Positions 33,011 to 41,722 of a DNA stretch of 57,484 bases are shown here, one piece after another. The stretch lies in the NCBI RefSeq assembly GCF_014201465.1, contig NZ_JACHEP010000019.1, forward strand, positions 1 to 57,484. Reading direction: 5' to 3'. This DNA comes from Anoxybacteroides tepidamans. GTDB lineage: Bacteria > Bacillota > Bacilli > Bacillales > Anoxybacillaceae. The position numbers and the translations under genes were made by a program. The notes beneath the pieces were generated by a model that ran no database searches, had not been told where the DNA came from, and saw only the letters and a program-made list of their open reading frames with translations. Positions within the stretch are counted from its first letter, which is position 1, and every line of letters starts with the position of its first letter.

Positions 33011-34171
33011 TCAAAATATCCCGCTGTTCTTTATATTCGAAATCGCCTGTTTTAGTTTTGTTTCATCTTGAACAAGAGCAATGCGCACAAATCTTTCTCC
33101 GTTAGGTCCGAATGCGCGTCCTGGCGTCACGACGACGTGTGCTTTGTCGATGAGCGCATAGGCAAACTCAAGCGATGTCCATCCTTTCGGAATTTCCGCC
33201 CATACGAACATGCTCGCTTTCGGGCGCTCTATGTTCCAACCGATCGAAGCAAGACCGTCGATGAGAAGATCGCGGCGCGCTTGATAGATGCTCCGGCTTT
33301 CTTCGCAAAATGACGCTCCTTTTGTCAATGCAGCAATTGCTGCTTTTTGAACCGGTAAAAATACACCATAGTCTAAGTTTGATTTAAACTGAGCGAGCAC
33401 TTCGATGATTTGGGCGTTTCCACACGCATATCCGACCCGGCAGCCAGCCATGTTATAGCTTTTTGAAAGCGAATTGATTTCAATGCCTACTTTTTTCGCT
33501 TCCGGTATCGACAGAAAACTGATCGGCTTATGGCCGTCATAATAAAGCTCGCTATACGCAAAGTCCGAAACAACAATGATTTCATATCGTTTCGCAAAAT
33601 CGACCACTTCTTGGAAAAAAGATTCCGTTGCCAGCGCCGGAACGGGATTGCCTGGAAAGTTGACGATCATCATCGCCGCCCGTTTCGCCACTTCTTCTGG
33701 AATCGCCCGAAGATCCGGAAGAAACCCGTTTTCTTTCCGGAGCGGCATAAAATACGGCTCGGCTTGTGCCATCGCAATTCCGGTCGCATACGCTGTATAG
33801 CCGGGATCCGGAACTAAAATGAAATCGCCCGGATTGGCAAACGCCATCGGCAAATGAACAAGCCCGTCTTGTGACCCCATTAAACAAACGACTTCTTCGT
33901 TCGGGTTCAGCGATACACCATGTTGCACCCGATAATAGTACGCTACTGCTTCATGAAATTCGCTTATCCCGGCCAACGGATAGCCGTATGTATCAGGTTG
34001 GCTGGCATAAAAAGCAAGTGTTTCTCTTACGAACGATGGCGGCGGCAAATCCGGGCTGCCGATGCTCAAATCGATCATTTCGCACCCTTCCGAAAGTTTC
34101 GATTTTTTATAAGCCGCTAATTCGCTAAACACCGATGTTCCGAACGCTTTCATACGTTCTGACGTTTTCAT
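33011..34171 (-). CDS. PLP aminotransferase, class I/II (LL-DAP-aminotransferase-like)
   Basis: A 386-aa fold-type I PLP enzyme. N-terminal block MIDLSIGSPDLPPPSFVRET, then YGYPLAGISEFHEAVAYYY, GSQDGLVHLPMAFANPGD, and the PLP Lys in INSLSKSYNMAGCRVGYACG; the Arg substrate site is in FGPNGERFVRIALV. It looks like LL-diaminopimelate aminotransferase-related or alanine/aspartate aminotransferases of Bacilli; the exact substrate cannot be told. The start is ATG at 34171, 6 bases after GGGGAG; an ATG at 34177 touches the site. It stands alone. About 140 bases upstream lies the divergent small peptide gene. Confidence 0.88.
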   Translation of the reverse strand: MKTSERMKAFGTSVFSELAAYKKSKLSEGCEMIDLSIGSPDLPPPSFVRETLAFYASQPDTYGYPLAGISEFHEAVAYYYRVQHGVSLNPNEEVVCLMGSQDGLVHLPMAFANPGDFILVPDPGYTAYATGIAMAQAEPYFMPLRKENGFLPDLRAIPEEVAKRAAMMIVNFPGNPVPALATESFFQEVVDFAKRYEIIVVSDFAYSELYYDGHKPISFLSIPEAKKVGIEINSLSKSYNMAGCRVGYACGNAQIIEVLAQFKSNLDYGVFLPVQKAAIAALTKGASFCEESRSIYQARRDLLIDGLASIGWNIERPKASMFVWAEIPKGWTSLEFAYALIDKAHVVVTPGRAFGPNGERFVRIALVQDETKLKQAISNIKNSGIF

Positions 34172-34319
34172 GTCCATCTCCCCGTAAAACCTCTTTCTTT
34201 TTCTCGTTTTTTTGATATATATTTATTATGGATATAGGAAATATTCGCGTGCAAAACTATAATATTAGTGTACCACATTTTCATCACTCGACAACATAAT
34301 GGAAAGGCAGGGAGAAAAG

Positions 34320-34394
34320 ATGAATGCGATTTTTTTCGCTGCAAGTCTATTGACGATCGCTTATTTTATATATAGCTGCTTTGCTGAATCATAA
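34320..34394 (+). CDS. Small hydrophobic peptide, 24 aa
   Basis: A 24-codon peptide beginning MNAIFFAASLLTIAYFIYSC, almost entirely one membrane segment. AGGGAGAAAAG before the ATG is a good ribosome binding site, and a strong terminator follows the stop at once (34393-34421). I do not recognise it. The pattern (good site, single membrane segment, terminator) supports a real peptide. Sits between the aminotransferase and the sspL-like gene. Confidence 0.5.
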   Translation: MNAIFFAASLLTIAYFIYSCFAES

Positions 34395-34421
34395 AAACTC
34401 GCAGGCTGGCTGCGAGTTTTT
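34393..34421. terminator. Bidirectional terminator between the small peptide and sspL-like gene
   Basis: AAAAACTCGCAG pairs with CTGCGAGTTTTT, loop GCTGG, and T runs lie on both strands. It serves both converging genes. Confidence 0.9.
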
Positions 34422-34548
34422 ATTGTTTCGTTTTTTTGCGGGCGGAATCGAGCGCATCCCCCCCTGTTTCCATTTCGGTCGTTCCTTGCCCTTTTACGTT
34501 TGGCGCGCTTAAACCGGTTTTCGACGGGTCTTTTTTTCGGTTTGACAT
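34420..34548 (-). CDS. sspL: Small acid-soluble spore protein, SspL-like
   Basis: A 42-aa hydrophilic peptide read from ATG 34548 after GGAGGTGACAAAC, with content MSNRKKDPSKTGLSAPNVK, then GQGTTEMETGGDALDSARKK and a basic end. The length equals B. subtilis SspL, and the Lys-rich start, PQG/KGQG-like centre and RKKTKQ tail are similar. SspL coats or fills the forespore core. The call rests on length and composition, not a strong alignment, so it is a probable identification. Confidence 0.6.
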   Translation of the reverse strand: MSNRKKDPSKTGLSAPNVKGQGTTEMETGGDALDSARKKTKQ

Positions 34549-34590
34549 GTTTGTCACCTCCGCCTTTAACGTTCCCGTCCTTTTGCGTTT

Positions 34591-35373
34591 CTATTCCTGC
34601 GAAAGTTCAATCGTCGCAAAATGAAATTTCGCCGTTTTTCGCACATATACAAAAAAGCCGAACTGCGCAAATCGTGAACTTTGCCAATGATCTTTCAAGA
34701 CGACACGCTTGCGGGCGACTCGTTTCGCTTCGCGAATTACGTCTTCTGTTAACTCTGTATAAAGCGCGAACGATTTAATGCCTTGGATGCCGTCAGACTC
34801 CACAATCGACTGCTCAAACATCGGGTCAAAATAAACGACATCAAACGAGCGGTCTGGAAGAGAAGACAAAAACGAACGATAATCGGCGTGAACAACTTGA
34901 ATGCGCCGCATCGCCTCATTCATTTGCGCAATACTAGAGTCCCATTGTTGCAATCCTTGTTGCACTAAATAAGCGATATAGCGGTTTCCTTCCGTTCCGA
35001 TTACGATTCCACTTCCCCCTGTGACAACGCTTGCGACGATGCTGTCAGCACCGATTCCTAACGTACAATCTAAAAAAGACATCCCTTTTTGCAATTTCGT
35101 CGCTTCTAAAAACGGTTCCGACTCTCCGCGCAATATCCTTTTCACGCGAAACATCGCTGAATTAGGGTGAAAAAAGAATGACGGAGACCGGTTCATTGGA
35201 TACATTTCCAAACGGTTTTTGCCCACAACAAGAACGTCATCGCCGCGTTGTTCTTGCAGCGCTTCGACCGACATTTTTCGCCGTGGCACATAAGGAATGT
35301 TAAGCTCCAAAGCGATTTGTTGCGCTTTTTTGATCATACATTGATTCGTTCTTCCTGCAGTTGTGACAATCAT
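34591..35373 (-). CDS. ypiP: Class I SAM-dependent methyltransferase, YpiP-like
   Basis: A 260-aa methyltransferase. Motif I is in LDCTLGIGADSIVASVVTG with GTEGN as the following acidic strand. SFDVVYFDPMFEQ gives the (D/N)PP-like motif IV (here DPM). An N-terminal domain of ~80 residues (MNRSPSFFFHPNSAMFRVKR) is typical of the YpiP family, which resembles the rRNA guanine methyltransferase RsmJ. The target is not known. The start ATG at 35373 follows GAGGGAGCAGT. It is followed by brxA upstream, as in B. subtilis. Confidence 0.85.
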   Translation of the reverse strand: MIVTTAGRTNQCMIKKAQQIALELNIPYVPRRKMSVEALQEQRGDDVLVVGKNRLEMYPMNRSPSFFFHPNSAMFRVKRILRGESEPFLEATKLQKGMSFLDCTLGIGADSIVASVVTGGSGIVIGTEGNRYIAYLVQQGLQQWDSSIAQMNEAMRRIQVVHADYRSFLSSLPDRSFDVVYFDPMFEQSIVESDGIQGIKSFALYTELTEDVIREAKRVARKRVVLKDHWQSSRFAQFGFFVYVRKTAKFHFATIELSQE

Positions 35374-35387
35374 ACTGCTCCCTCGAG

Positions 35388-35420
35388 AAAAAAGGATGCC
35401 TACACAGACATCCTATTTAA
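35388..35420 (-). terminator. Terminator after brxA
   Basis: On the minus strand AGGATG pairs with CATCCT, followed by TTTTTT. Confidence 0.7.
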
Positions 35421-35851
35421 CAATATTTTTCTAGTGCTGTCATAATATTTTCCATAACGGCTTCCAGCGAATTTCCTTCAATTTCATGGCGCGGAATGAA
35501 ATGAACGACTTCTTTTCCTTTTAATAAGGCCATCGACGGGGAAGAAGGCTCGATGCCAACAAAATATTCGCGCATTTTCGCCGTCGCTTCCCGATCTTGT
35601 CCGGCAAACACCGTCACTAAATGATTCGGCTTTTTCTCGCTGCGCAAAATCGCTTGCGTCGCCGCCGGACGGGCCAATCCGGCCGCGCACCCGCAAACGG
35701 AATTGACGACCACAAACGTCGTTCCTTGAACGTTTTCCATAAAATTCTCTACTTCCTCGCTCGTTGTTAACTCTTGAAATCCTGCACGAACAAGCTCATC
35801 GCGCATCGGTTGAACGAGCTGGCGCATATATTCTTCATAAGCCATTGACAT
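35417..35851 (-). CDS. brxA: Bacilliredoxin BrxA/YphP family
   Basis: A 144-aa thioredoxin-fold protein that removes bacillithiol from S-bacillithiolated proteins. The active-site motif is NSVCGCAAGLARPAATQAI (CGC near residue 53), which is the BrxA/BrxB signature. YEEYMRQLVQPMRDELV and IPRHEIEG are further family blocks. The start ATG at 35851 is preceded by GGAGGGATCAGC. In B. subtilis the neighbour is ypiP, as here. Confidence 0.93.
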   Translation of the reverse strand: MSMAYEEYMRQLVQPMRDELVRAGFQELTTSEEVENFMENVQGTTFVVVNSVCGCAAGLARPAATQAILRSEKKPNHLVTVFAGQDREATAKMREYFVGIEPSSPSMALLKGKEVVHFIPRHEIEGNSLEAVMENIMTALEKYC

Positions 35852-35959
35852 GCTGATCCCTCCTAAGCAATATTTTCAATGAAAACAGAATACTATTTCG
35901 CTGCAAAAAAATCAATACAAGCAAAATAAATCCTTTCTAGGCGCATCTCTGCCTATCAT

Positions 35960-36346
35960 TCAAAAGCCTAATTTTATTGTAATAAATTGAAGGGTGATAG
36001 GTACTCCTTTTATTGGAACGTCAATTGATTTTAAAATCAGCATGCCTTCTTGAACTTCATATAGTTCTTTAGGTTGTAACATTCCATTGATAAATAGGTT
36101 AATAAATGATACCTTATTCGGGTCTAATATTCCCCGATTTCCGTATTCCTTTAATTCATCCTCATTCGTATAAATTGTTTTGACTCCATCTGATATCGCA
36201 TTATATTCGTAAGTATCGACTTGTAAAATTTGAGGGGGAATTTGAAAAGTTACACGAAACTGAATAGCAGACGTCGTGTTGATCCAATCATACACTTTTG
36301 GAACAGCAATGATATGCTTCTCATATTGGTGTTTTTTTCTTTTCAT
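35960..36346 (-). CDS. DUF4183 protein (spore-surface type), minus-strand copy
   Basis: A 128-aa protein of the DUF4183 family. The hallmark is [20 protein letters not shown] followed by [12 protein letters not shown] near the C-terminus. There is no signal peptide. DUF4183 proteins are found with spore-surface/exosporium genes in Bacilli, so a spore-coat role is likely but unproven. It is divergent from the second DUF4183 gene, sharing a ~290-base intergenic region. The start ATG at 36346 follows AGGTGATATAA. Confidence 0.75.
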   Translation of the reverse strand: MKRKKHQYEKHIIAVPKVYDWINTTSAIQFRVTFQIPPQILQVDTYEYNAISDGVKTIYTNEDELKEYGNRGILDPNKVSFINLFINGMLQPKELYEVQEGMLILKSIDVPIKGVPITLQFITIKLGF

Positions 36347-36633
36347 TTATATCACCTAAACCCCCAATTCCGCCAATTTTTGAACAGGTAAATGCGAAAT
36401 CTTTAACGAATTATATGCAAAATCGCTAAATAACGTGAAAAGAGCCACCTAGGTAAATTGTTCATTTTTCCCCATCCATAGATAGCTGTCTATGTCGATT
36501 AATATAAAAAAATCGTATGATAAATTGAAGTTACCGGTAATAAACGTTCGTTACTTATTGTGCTTCTATATGTAACGTGTTGTTTATTACCTTACACATT
36601 TAACAAACTTTTTCAAAGAAAGGTGATGTATTT
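36347..36633. other. Intergenic region between the divergent DUF4183 genes
   Basis: About 290 bases with no gene. It should hold two divergent promoters, probably sporulation ones. I cannot identify their elements with confidence. A near palindrome (GTTACCGGTAAT at 36530) is the only visible symmetry. Confidence 0.3.
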
Positions 36634-37017
36634 ATGCCTCTTAAACTCATGAAACTTTTTGTTTCTGCTTCCACTTCAACAGACGCAGTGCCAACAGACA
36701 CAAGATTTTTCTACACCACAACAACGCAAACAGCGGCAGGTTCGACATTAACGATTGATGCAGCAGATTTTCTACAAGATGATGGAACAGCAGTTACAAC
36801 CCTACCAACTTTAGCGACAAATAATAGTTATTACAATGTTTATATTAACGGTGTTTTACAAATGAGTGGCATCTCAACATATACACCAGGCAGCACAGGT
36901 GTCGGTTCGCTTGCTATTAATGTGCCTGCTGGTGGAGATCCAATCCCTGCTGCTACTCCGATCGTATTAGAAATTGTTCAATTCGCTCCATCGTCTACAA
37001 CAACTGTTACAACATGA
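36634..37017 (+). CDS. DUF4183 protein (spore-surface type), plus-strand copy
   Basis: A 127-aa Thr/Ala/Ser-rich protein beginning MPLKLMKLFVSASTSTDAVP. It has the DUF4183 core NNSYYNVYINGVLQMSGIST, then YTPGSTGVGSLAINVPAGGD and PIVLEIVQFAPSSTTTVTT. It closely resembles DUF4183 proteins of the B. cereus group and has a very different composition from its minus-strand partner, which shares the motif (N/F)INGxLQ. It has no signal peptide. The start ATG at 36634 follows AAAGGTGATGTATTT. Confidence 0.8.
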   Translation: MPLKLMKLFVSASTSTDAVPTDTRFFYTTTTQTAAGSTLTIDAADFLQDDGTAVTTLPTLATNNSYYNVYINGVLQMSGISTYTPGSTGVGSLAINVPAGGDPIPAATPIVLEIVQFAPSSTTTVTT

Positions 37018-37104
37018 TACCGCAAAATTCTAAAATTTCAATATTTAAACATCAGTTAAAAATGATGTTTTCCACAATTTAAACGCTATAGCACCAATTC
37101 AAAA

Positions 37105-37145
37105 ATAAAAGGCGCGATGAATTTTCGTCGCACCTTTTATTTTTT
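37105..37145. terminator. Bidirectional terminator after the + DUF4183 gene
   Basis: AAAAGG-GCGA pairs with TCGC-CCTTTT around ATGAATTTTCG, with T runs on both strands. Confidence 0.8.
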
Positions 37146-37430
37146 CATCCTTTCCGTCATTTGTTTCCACACCGCTTCTTTTGTTTCCTCGTCAGCCATC
37201 TTTACAACCACTCTTTAACCATGCACATTCCGACTTCTTCGCTTTTAACGATTTTTTCATCCGCCACATTGTGAAGGAGTGCCGCCATTCCACGATCAGC
37301 AAATTCGCTCCTTCCTGTTTCGCAAGCTAGCGCCCTAAACAGCGGAAGCATTCAATAAGCCACCAATCATCGCCACTTGTACATATTTCCTCAGTTTTTT
37401 ATGATCTGTTCGTTCCCGATCATACATCTT
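37142..37430 (-). pseudogene. ypgQ: Decayed HD-domain gene, ypgQ remnant
   Basis: Directly downstream of bsaA, three minus-strand frames carry fragments of an HD phosphohydrolase: TSGDDWWLIECFRCLG, then after a stop LAKQEGANLLIVE, then after a frameshift MAALLHNVADEKIVKSEEV and MCMVKEWL with a stop at 37202, and a last bit MADEETKEAVWKQMTERMKK. The normal family pattern is DWxHIxRV...LAALLHDVADEK; here the first metal His has become Leu and the HD pair has become HN. The gene is clearly dead. B. subtilis ypgQ is next to bsaA, which supports the name. Confidence 0.72.
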
Positions 37431-37433
37431 TTG

Positions 37434-37910
37434 CTATAATAATTTTTCAATTTCTTTCTTTAACTCGCTTGGCTTTGTCTGCGGCGCAAACCGTTCGACA
37501 ACATTTCCGTTTCGGTCTACGAGAAACTTCGTAAAATTCCACTTAATCGCCTTCGTTCCAAACACACCCGGCGCTTTTTCTGTTAGATAAATAAACAGCG
37601 GATGCGCATGCTCTCCATTGACATCAATTTTCGCAAACATCGGGAATGTCACGCCGTAGTTGAGCTGACAAAACTCATAAATTTCTTCTTCCGTCCCCGG
37701 CTCTTGGTGACCAAATTGATTGCACGGAAATCCGAGCACGACCAATCCTTTGTCCCGATATTGTTCATACAGCTCTTGAAGCTCTTCATATTGCGGGGTA
37801 AATCCGCATTTACTTGCTGTATTGACAATGAGCAACACATTTCCTTTGTAGTCAGCAAGCGTTTTTTCTTCCCCATGAATCGTTTTCACTGTAAAGTCGT
37901 AAATACTCAT
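37434..37910 (-). CDS. bsaA: Glutathione peroxidase-type thiol peroxidase BsaA
   Basis: A ~158-aa peroxidase using a Cys-based mechanism. The active-site Cys is in [20 protein letters not shown], the second conserved block in [17 protein letters not shown], and the Trp/Asn in [11 protein letters not shown]. Length and motifs are those of bacterial GPx/BtuE, which reduces peroxides with thioredoxin. The start at 37910 (MSIYDF) is 9 codons after the first ATG at 37937; GAGGAG before ATG-ATG-ATG makes 37910 to 37916 plausible. Followed by the ypgQ remnant, as in B. subtilis order. Confidence 0.92.
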   Translation of the reverse strand: MSIYDFTVKTIHGEEKTLADYKGNVLLIVNTASKCGFTPQYEELQELYEQYRDKGLVVLGFPCNQFGHQEPGTEEEIYEFCQLNYGVTFPMFAKIDVNGEHAHPLFIYLTEKAPGVFGTKAIKWNFTKFLVDRNGNVVERFAPQTKPSELKKEIEKLL

Positions 37911-37971
37911 CATCATCACTCCTCTTTTCTTCATCATAAAGAAGAACGGAGCATTTTTCCACTTTTACGTT

Positions 37972-38490
37972 CTACATTTGCTTAATAAGCGATAGCTTTT
38001 GCAGTGATTGAAGCATGTACGGCACCATTTCCAATAAATCATCCACGTTTTCTTCTCGAATCAGCCGTCCAAATTGGACACTAATTTCATTGTGATAGTT
38101 GTTACTTTTATAATCACGCCGCAACGTTTGCCGGATGATTCGATTTTCTCCCCAAATGCTGAGCATCGTTTCTTCAATAAGCGGACAAACAGACTCGCTT
38201 GATCCAATCGGCATGAAAAACATAATCGTCAGCACACAGCCCACATCGGTCGCTTTTTGCAGCAACTCTTGGGCGATTTGTTCCAAACTCATTTCGAGCG
38301 TCACCGTGCATGACGCGCTTGTTTCTTCGCGCTCCCGCATCCGAAACGTAATATGATACGTTCGTGAAAAATAAGCCAAATCGATCCAATCGCGACGGTC
38401 AGTAACAACGATCGTACCGTTTAAATCAAGATCATAAAGCGCTCCTTCGATCACTGTTTTTAAATTATCAAAGGCAGTTGGATCAAACAT
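37972..38490 (-). CDS. Unrecognised 172-aa protein
   Basis: A 172-aa acidic soluble protein that I do not recognise. It has no signal peptide or membrane segment. Visible landmarks are GALYDLDLNGTIVVTDRRDW near residue 15, an alternating beta/alpha pattern, a conserved-looking MSIWGENRIIRQTLRRDYKS and a helical C-terminus. The start ATG at 38490 follows AAGGGAGCGATTGT. It lies between bsaA and fhs in the same direction, 14 bases after fhs, so it may be cotranscribed with fhs. No function can be offered. Confidence 0.7.
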   Translation of the reverse strand: MFDPTAFDNLKTVIEGALYDLDLNGTIVVTDRRDWIDLAYFSRTYHITFRMREREETSASCTVTLEMSLEQIAQELLQKATDVGCVLTIMFFMPIGSSESVCPLIEETMLSIWGENRIIRQTLRRDYKSNNYHNEISVQFGRLIREENVDDLLEMVPYMLQSLQKLSLIKQM

Positions 38491-38504
38491 ACAATCGCTC
38501 CCTT

Positions 38505-40193
38505 TTAAAATAAACCAACGGCGTTTCCATGTTCATCGATATCCATGTTTAGCGCGGCCGGGTGCTTCGGCAAGCCTGGCATCGTCATAACATCACCGGT
38601 TAAGGCAACAAGGAATCCTGCGCCAATGGACGGTTTCAATTCGCGCACCGTAATCGTAAAATCGGTTGGACGTCCTAATTTTGCCGGATCGTCAGAAAGC
38701 GAATATTGTGTTTTGGCCATGCAAATCGGCAAACGATCCCACCCTAATTCCGTAAACTGGTCGATTTGTTTTTGTGCTTTAGAAGTAAACTGCACGTCTT
38801 TTGCTCCATAGACAATGCGGGCAATTTTGCGAATTTTATCAGGAATCGGCTCATTTACATCGTATAAAGGAGCAAATCGGTTCGTGCCGTTTTCGATGAT
38901 ATCAAGCACTTTTTCCGCTAAATCAATCCCGCCTTGGCCACCTTTTTCCCATACTTCGGTTAATGCCACCGGATAATGATGCTGTTCGCAAAACTGTATC
39001 AGCGTTGCGATTTCTTTTTCCGTATCCGTTACAAAACGATTTACCGCCACCACAAACGGCAACCCAAATGCTTGAATCGTTTCAATGTGCTTTTGTAAAT
39101 TGCTCAAACCAGCTTGCAACGCCGTAACGTTTTCGTTCTGTAATTCTTGTTTCGAGACGCCGCCGTGCATTTTTAACGCGCGGATGGTTGCCACGATCAC
39201 CACGGCTGCCGGCTGAATGCCAGCCAAACGGGCTTTAATATTGAAAAACTTTTCTGCTCCTAAATCAGCGCCAAATCCTGCCTCCGTAACCACATAGTCC
39301 CCTAATTTTTGCGCCATTTTTGTTGCGATGACACTATTGCAGCCGTGGGCAATATTGGCAAACGGACCGCCATGCACAAGCGCCGGCGTATGTTCGACCG
39401 TCTGAACTAAATTCGGTTTGAATGCGTCTTTTAATAAAAGCGTTAATGCGCCTTCAACGCCTAAATCGCCGACCGTCACCGGCTTATTGTCTACGTTGTA
39501 CGCAACAACGATGCAGGAAAGGCGCTTCTTTAAATCTTGTAAGTCGTGCGCTAAACAAAACACCGCCATCATTTCAGATGCAACGGTAATATCGAATCCA
39601 TCTTCGCGCGGTACTCCTTGTGTCGAACCGCCGAGACCTACTACCACATGGCGTAGCGCCCGATCGTTTAAATCAACGGCGCGCTTCCAAACGATGCGGC
39701 GCACATCGATGCGCAGTTCGTTCCCATGATGAATATGATTGTCGATGAAAGCCGCTAATGCATTCGTTGCAGTCGTAATCGCATGCAAGTCCCCGGTAAA
39801 ATGCAGGTTAATTTCGTCCATTGGCAATACTTGCGAATAGCCGCCTCCCGTGGCGCCTCCTTTCACTCCCATCGTCGGCCCAAGCGAAGGTTCGCGCATC
39901 GCTATGATCACCTTTTTTCCGAGTTGATGCAATGCCTGGCCTAATCCTACTGTAACCGTTGATTTTCCTTCCCCGGCAGGCGTTGGGTTAATCGCTGTTA
40001 CTAAAATGACGTTCCCATCTTGCTTTGTCGCCAAACGTTGCATCACATCAAGCGAAATTTTCGCTTTATAATGACCGTACGGTTCGAGCTCTTCTTCTAA
40101 AAGGTCGAGATCATTTGCTACTTCTTGAATTCGCTTTAGTTTTGTTTCTTGTGCAATTTCAAGGTCTGTTTTCCACTTCGTTGTTACTGTCAT
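38505..40193 (-). CDS. fhs: Formate-tetrahydrofolate ligase
   Basis: A 562-aa enzyme that joins formate to tetrahydrofolate with ATP, giving 10-formyl-THF. The ATP loop is [19 protein letters not shown] (residue ~65). Other blocks are [58 protein letters not shown] and [20 protein letters not shown]. All P-loop and folate-site residues appear intact. The start ATG at 40193 follows GGAGGAAAAACG. It is the first of the minus-strand group fhs, unknown gene, bsaA. It links to thyA/dfrA in one-carbon metabolism but is not in the same operon. Confidence 0.96.
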   Translation of the reverse strand: MTVTTKWKTDLEIAQETKLKRIQEVANDLDLLEEELEPYGHYKAKISLDVMQRLATKQDGNVILVTAINPTPAGEGKSTVTVGLGQALHQLGKKVIIAMREPSLGPTMGVKGGATGGGYSQVLPMDEINLHFTGDLHAITTATNALAAFIDNHIHHGNELRIDVRRIVWKRAVDLNDRALRHVVVGLGGSTQGVPREDGFDITVASEMMAVFCLAHDLQDLKKRLSCIVVAYNVDNKPVTVGDLGVEGALTLLLKDAFKPNLVQTVEHTPALVHGGPFANIAHGCNSVIATKMAQKLGDYVVTEAGFGADLGAEKFFNIKARLAGIQPAAVVIVATIRALKMHGGVSKQELQNENVTALQAGLSNLQKHIETIQAFGLPFVVAVNRFVTDTEKEIATLIQFCEQHHYPVALTEVWEKGGQGGIDLAEKVLDIIENGTNRFAPLYDVNEPIPDKIRKIARIVYGAKDVQFTSKAQKQIDQFTELGWDRLPICMAKTQYSLSDDPAKLGRPTDFTITVRELKPSIGAGFLVALTGDVMTMPGLPKHPAALNMDIDEHGNAVGLF

Positions 40194-40338
40194 CGTTTTT
40201 CCTCCATCAATCAAAACATCTTTAATAATTAGTATTTATTTTATCATTCAGATAAAAAAGAAAAAATTCATTGAATAAAATTTGTAATGTTTTTATAATT
40301 AAGTTATTTAACAAATAAGGAAATGGAGGATGAGACCG

Positions 40339-41247
40339 TTGCCAATTAACATTCCAAAAAACTTACCCGCAAAAGAAATATTAGAACAAGAAAACATTTT
40401 CGTCATGGATGAAGAACGGGCGTATTCACAAGATATTCGTCCGTTAAATATAGTGATTTTAAATTTAATGCCGCAAAAGGAAAAAGCAGAAACACAGCTT
40501 TTACGCTTGCTCGGCAACTCCCCTCTTCAAGTAAATATTACGTTTTTGCGCCCGGAAACACATGAAGCAAAGACAACAAGCAAACATCATCTCGATCAAT
40601 TTTATACGACATTCCCGCTTATTCGTCATCGTAAATTTGATGGCATGATTATTACGGGCGCACCTGTCGAGCATTTGCCGTTCGAAGAAGTAAATTATTG
40701 GAACGAGCTCACAGAAATTATGGAATGGACAAAAACGAACGTAACATCTACATTACATATTTGCTGGGGAGCGCAAGCAGGACTTTATTATCATTACGAA
40801 ATCCCGAAATATATGTTGCCGCAAAAATGTTTCGGCATTTTTGAACACACATTAGAAGTAAAAAACGTGAAATTGTTGCGCGGGTTTGATGACATATTCC
40901 GCATTCCGCATTCCCGCCATACAGATGTATTGCGAGAAGATATCGAAAAAGTGCCCGAGTTAACGATTTTATCCGTTTCAGAGAAAGCAGGCGTTTGCTT
41001 AGTTGCTTCTAACGATGGAAAACAAATCTTTTTAACCGGCCATCCAGAATACGATGCCACGACGTTAAAAGAAGAATACGAACGCGATGTCGCAAAAGGA
41101 TTGCCGATCCATATTCCAGAGTCATATTTTCCGAATGACGATCCAACAAAAGAGCCGCTGAACACATGGCGGTCGCATGCGAATTTATTATTCGTAAACT
41201 GGCTGAACTACTACGTCTATCAAGAAACACCGTACATTTGGGAATAA
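40339..41247 (+). CDS. metA: Homoserine O-acyltransferase MetA
   Basis: A ~302-aa enzyme that acylates homoserine at the start of methionine synthesis; Bacillus MetA proteins normally use acetyl-CoA. The catalytic Cys is in [16 protein letters not shown] (residue ~142), and the His/Glu dyad in [12 protein letters not shown]. The PHSRHTDV block is also conserved. The TTG at 40339 is preferred as the start: it is 9 bases after GGAGG and makes the N-terminus [14 protein letters not shown] as in B. subtilis, whereas the ATG at 40330 touches the site. No S-box or T-box leader is visible in front. Confidence 0.95.
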   Translation: MPINIPKNLPAKEILEQENIFVMDEERAYSQDIRPLNIVILNLMPQKEKAETQLLRLLGNSPLQVNITFLRPETHEAKTTSKHHLDQFYTTFPLIRHRKFDGMIITGAPVEHLPFEEVNYWNELTEIMEWTKTNVTSTLHICWGAQAGLYYHYEIPKYMLPQKCFGIFEHTLEVKNVKLLRGFDDIFRIPHSRHTDVLREDIEKVPELTILSVSEKAGVCLVASNDGKQIFLTGHPEYDATTLKEEYERDVAKGLPIHIPESYFPNDDPTKEPLNTWRSHANLLFVNWLNYYVYQETPYIWE

Positions 41248-41254
41248 ATAGGAA

Positions 41255-41295
41255 AAAGCATGTGATATTCAACCGATCACATGCTTTTTTCCATT
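41255..41295 (+). terminator. Terminator after metA
   Basis: AAAAAGCATGTGAT pairs with ATCACATGCTTTTT, loop ATTCAACCG. Confidence 0.9.
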
Positions 41296-41459
41296 TCAAT
41301 CGATCATTCGCGAAAACTTGTTGTATCTCGACAAAAGAAGTCAAAAGGTTCGACAGCCAAGGTTTTTTCATCATTTTTTCGCTTTCACACTGTTGTCCAT
41401 GACATTTCTACGACAAAAATAATAGGATGTAATAACTGCATATGGGAGGTGAAATGCTT

Positions 41460-41537
41460 ATGGGTACTAACTTTGCATTGATTGTTGTATTGTTTATCTT
41501 GTTAATTATCGTCGGTACTGCGTTTATGGGCTACTAA
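41460..41537 (+). CDS. YjcZ-type sporulation peptide
   Basis: A 25-aa hydrophobic peptide MGTNFALIVVLFILLIIVGT, then AFMGY. It matches the YjcZ/SscA-type spore-coat peptide family, whose core is FALIVVLFILLIIVG. A GGGAGGTGAA site lies in front; an ATG at 41454 would add two residues. It has its own terminator. Such peptides are made in the mother cell under SigK, but the promoter was not identified. Confidence 0.85.
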   Translation: MGTNFALIVVLFILLIIVGTAFMGY

Positions 41538-41539
41538 TG

Positions 41540-41580
41540 AAAAGGGGGCTTGTTCATCCATTTGAGCAAGCCCTTTTTTA
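41540..41580 (+). terminator. Terminator after the YjcZ-type gene
   Basis: GGGCTTGTTCA pairs with TGAGCAAGCCC, loop TCCATT, followed by TTTTTT. Confidence 0.88.
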
Positions 41581-41673
41581 CACCAATTCAAAATCCGGCG
41601 ATTTTCTCACAAGAAGCAATTAGCGATGACAACAGCAAAGGAAATAAACGAAAAAAATCACAAAAATGAACTT

Positions 41674-41705
41674 CTCCCACCTACACTTTCGCTTAAAGGT
41701 GGGAG
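41674..41705. repeat. Hairpin resembling an IS200/IS605-type end
   Basis: CTCCCACCT (41674-41682) pairs with AGGTGGGAG (41697-41705); the loop contains CTTTCGCTT. Hairpins with CTCCCACC-AAGCGAAAG-GGTGGGAG sequences are typical of IS200/IS605 ends. No TnpA or TnpB gene is close, so it may be a relic. It also lies just after btuR, where a terminator is expected, though no T run follows directly. Confidence 0.5.
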
Positions 41706-41722
41706 ATTCCTCGATGAACATG

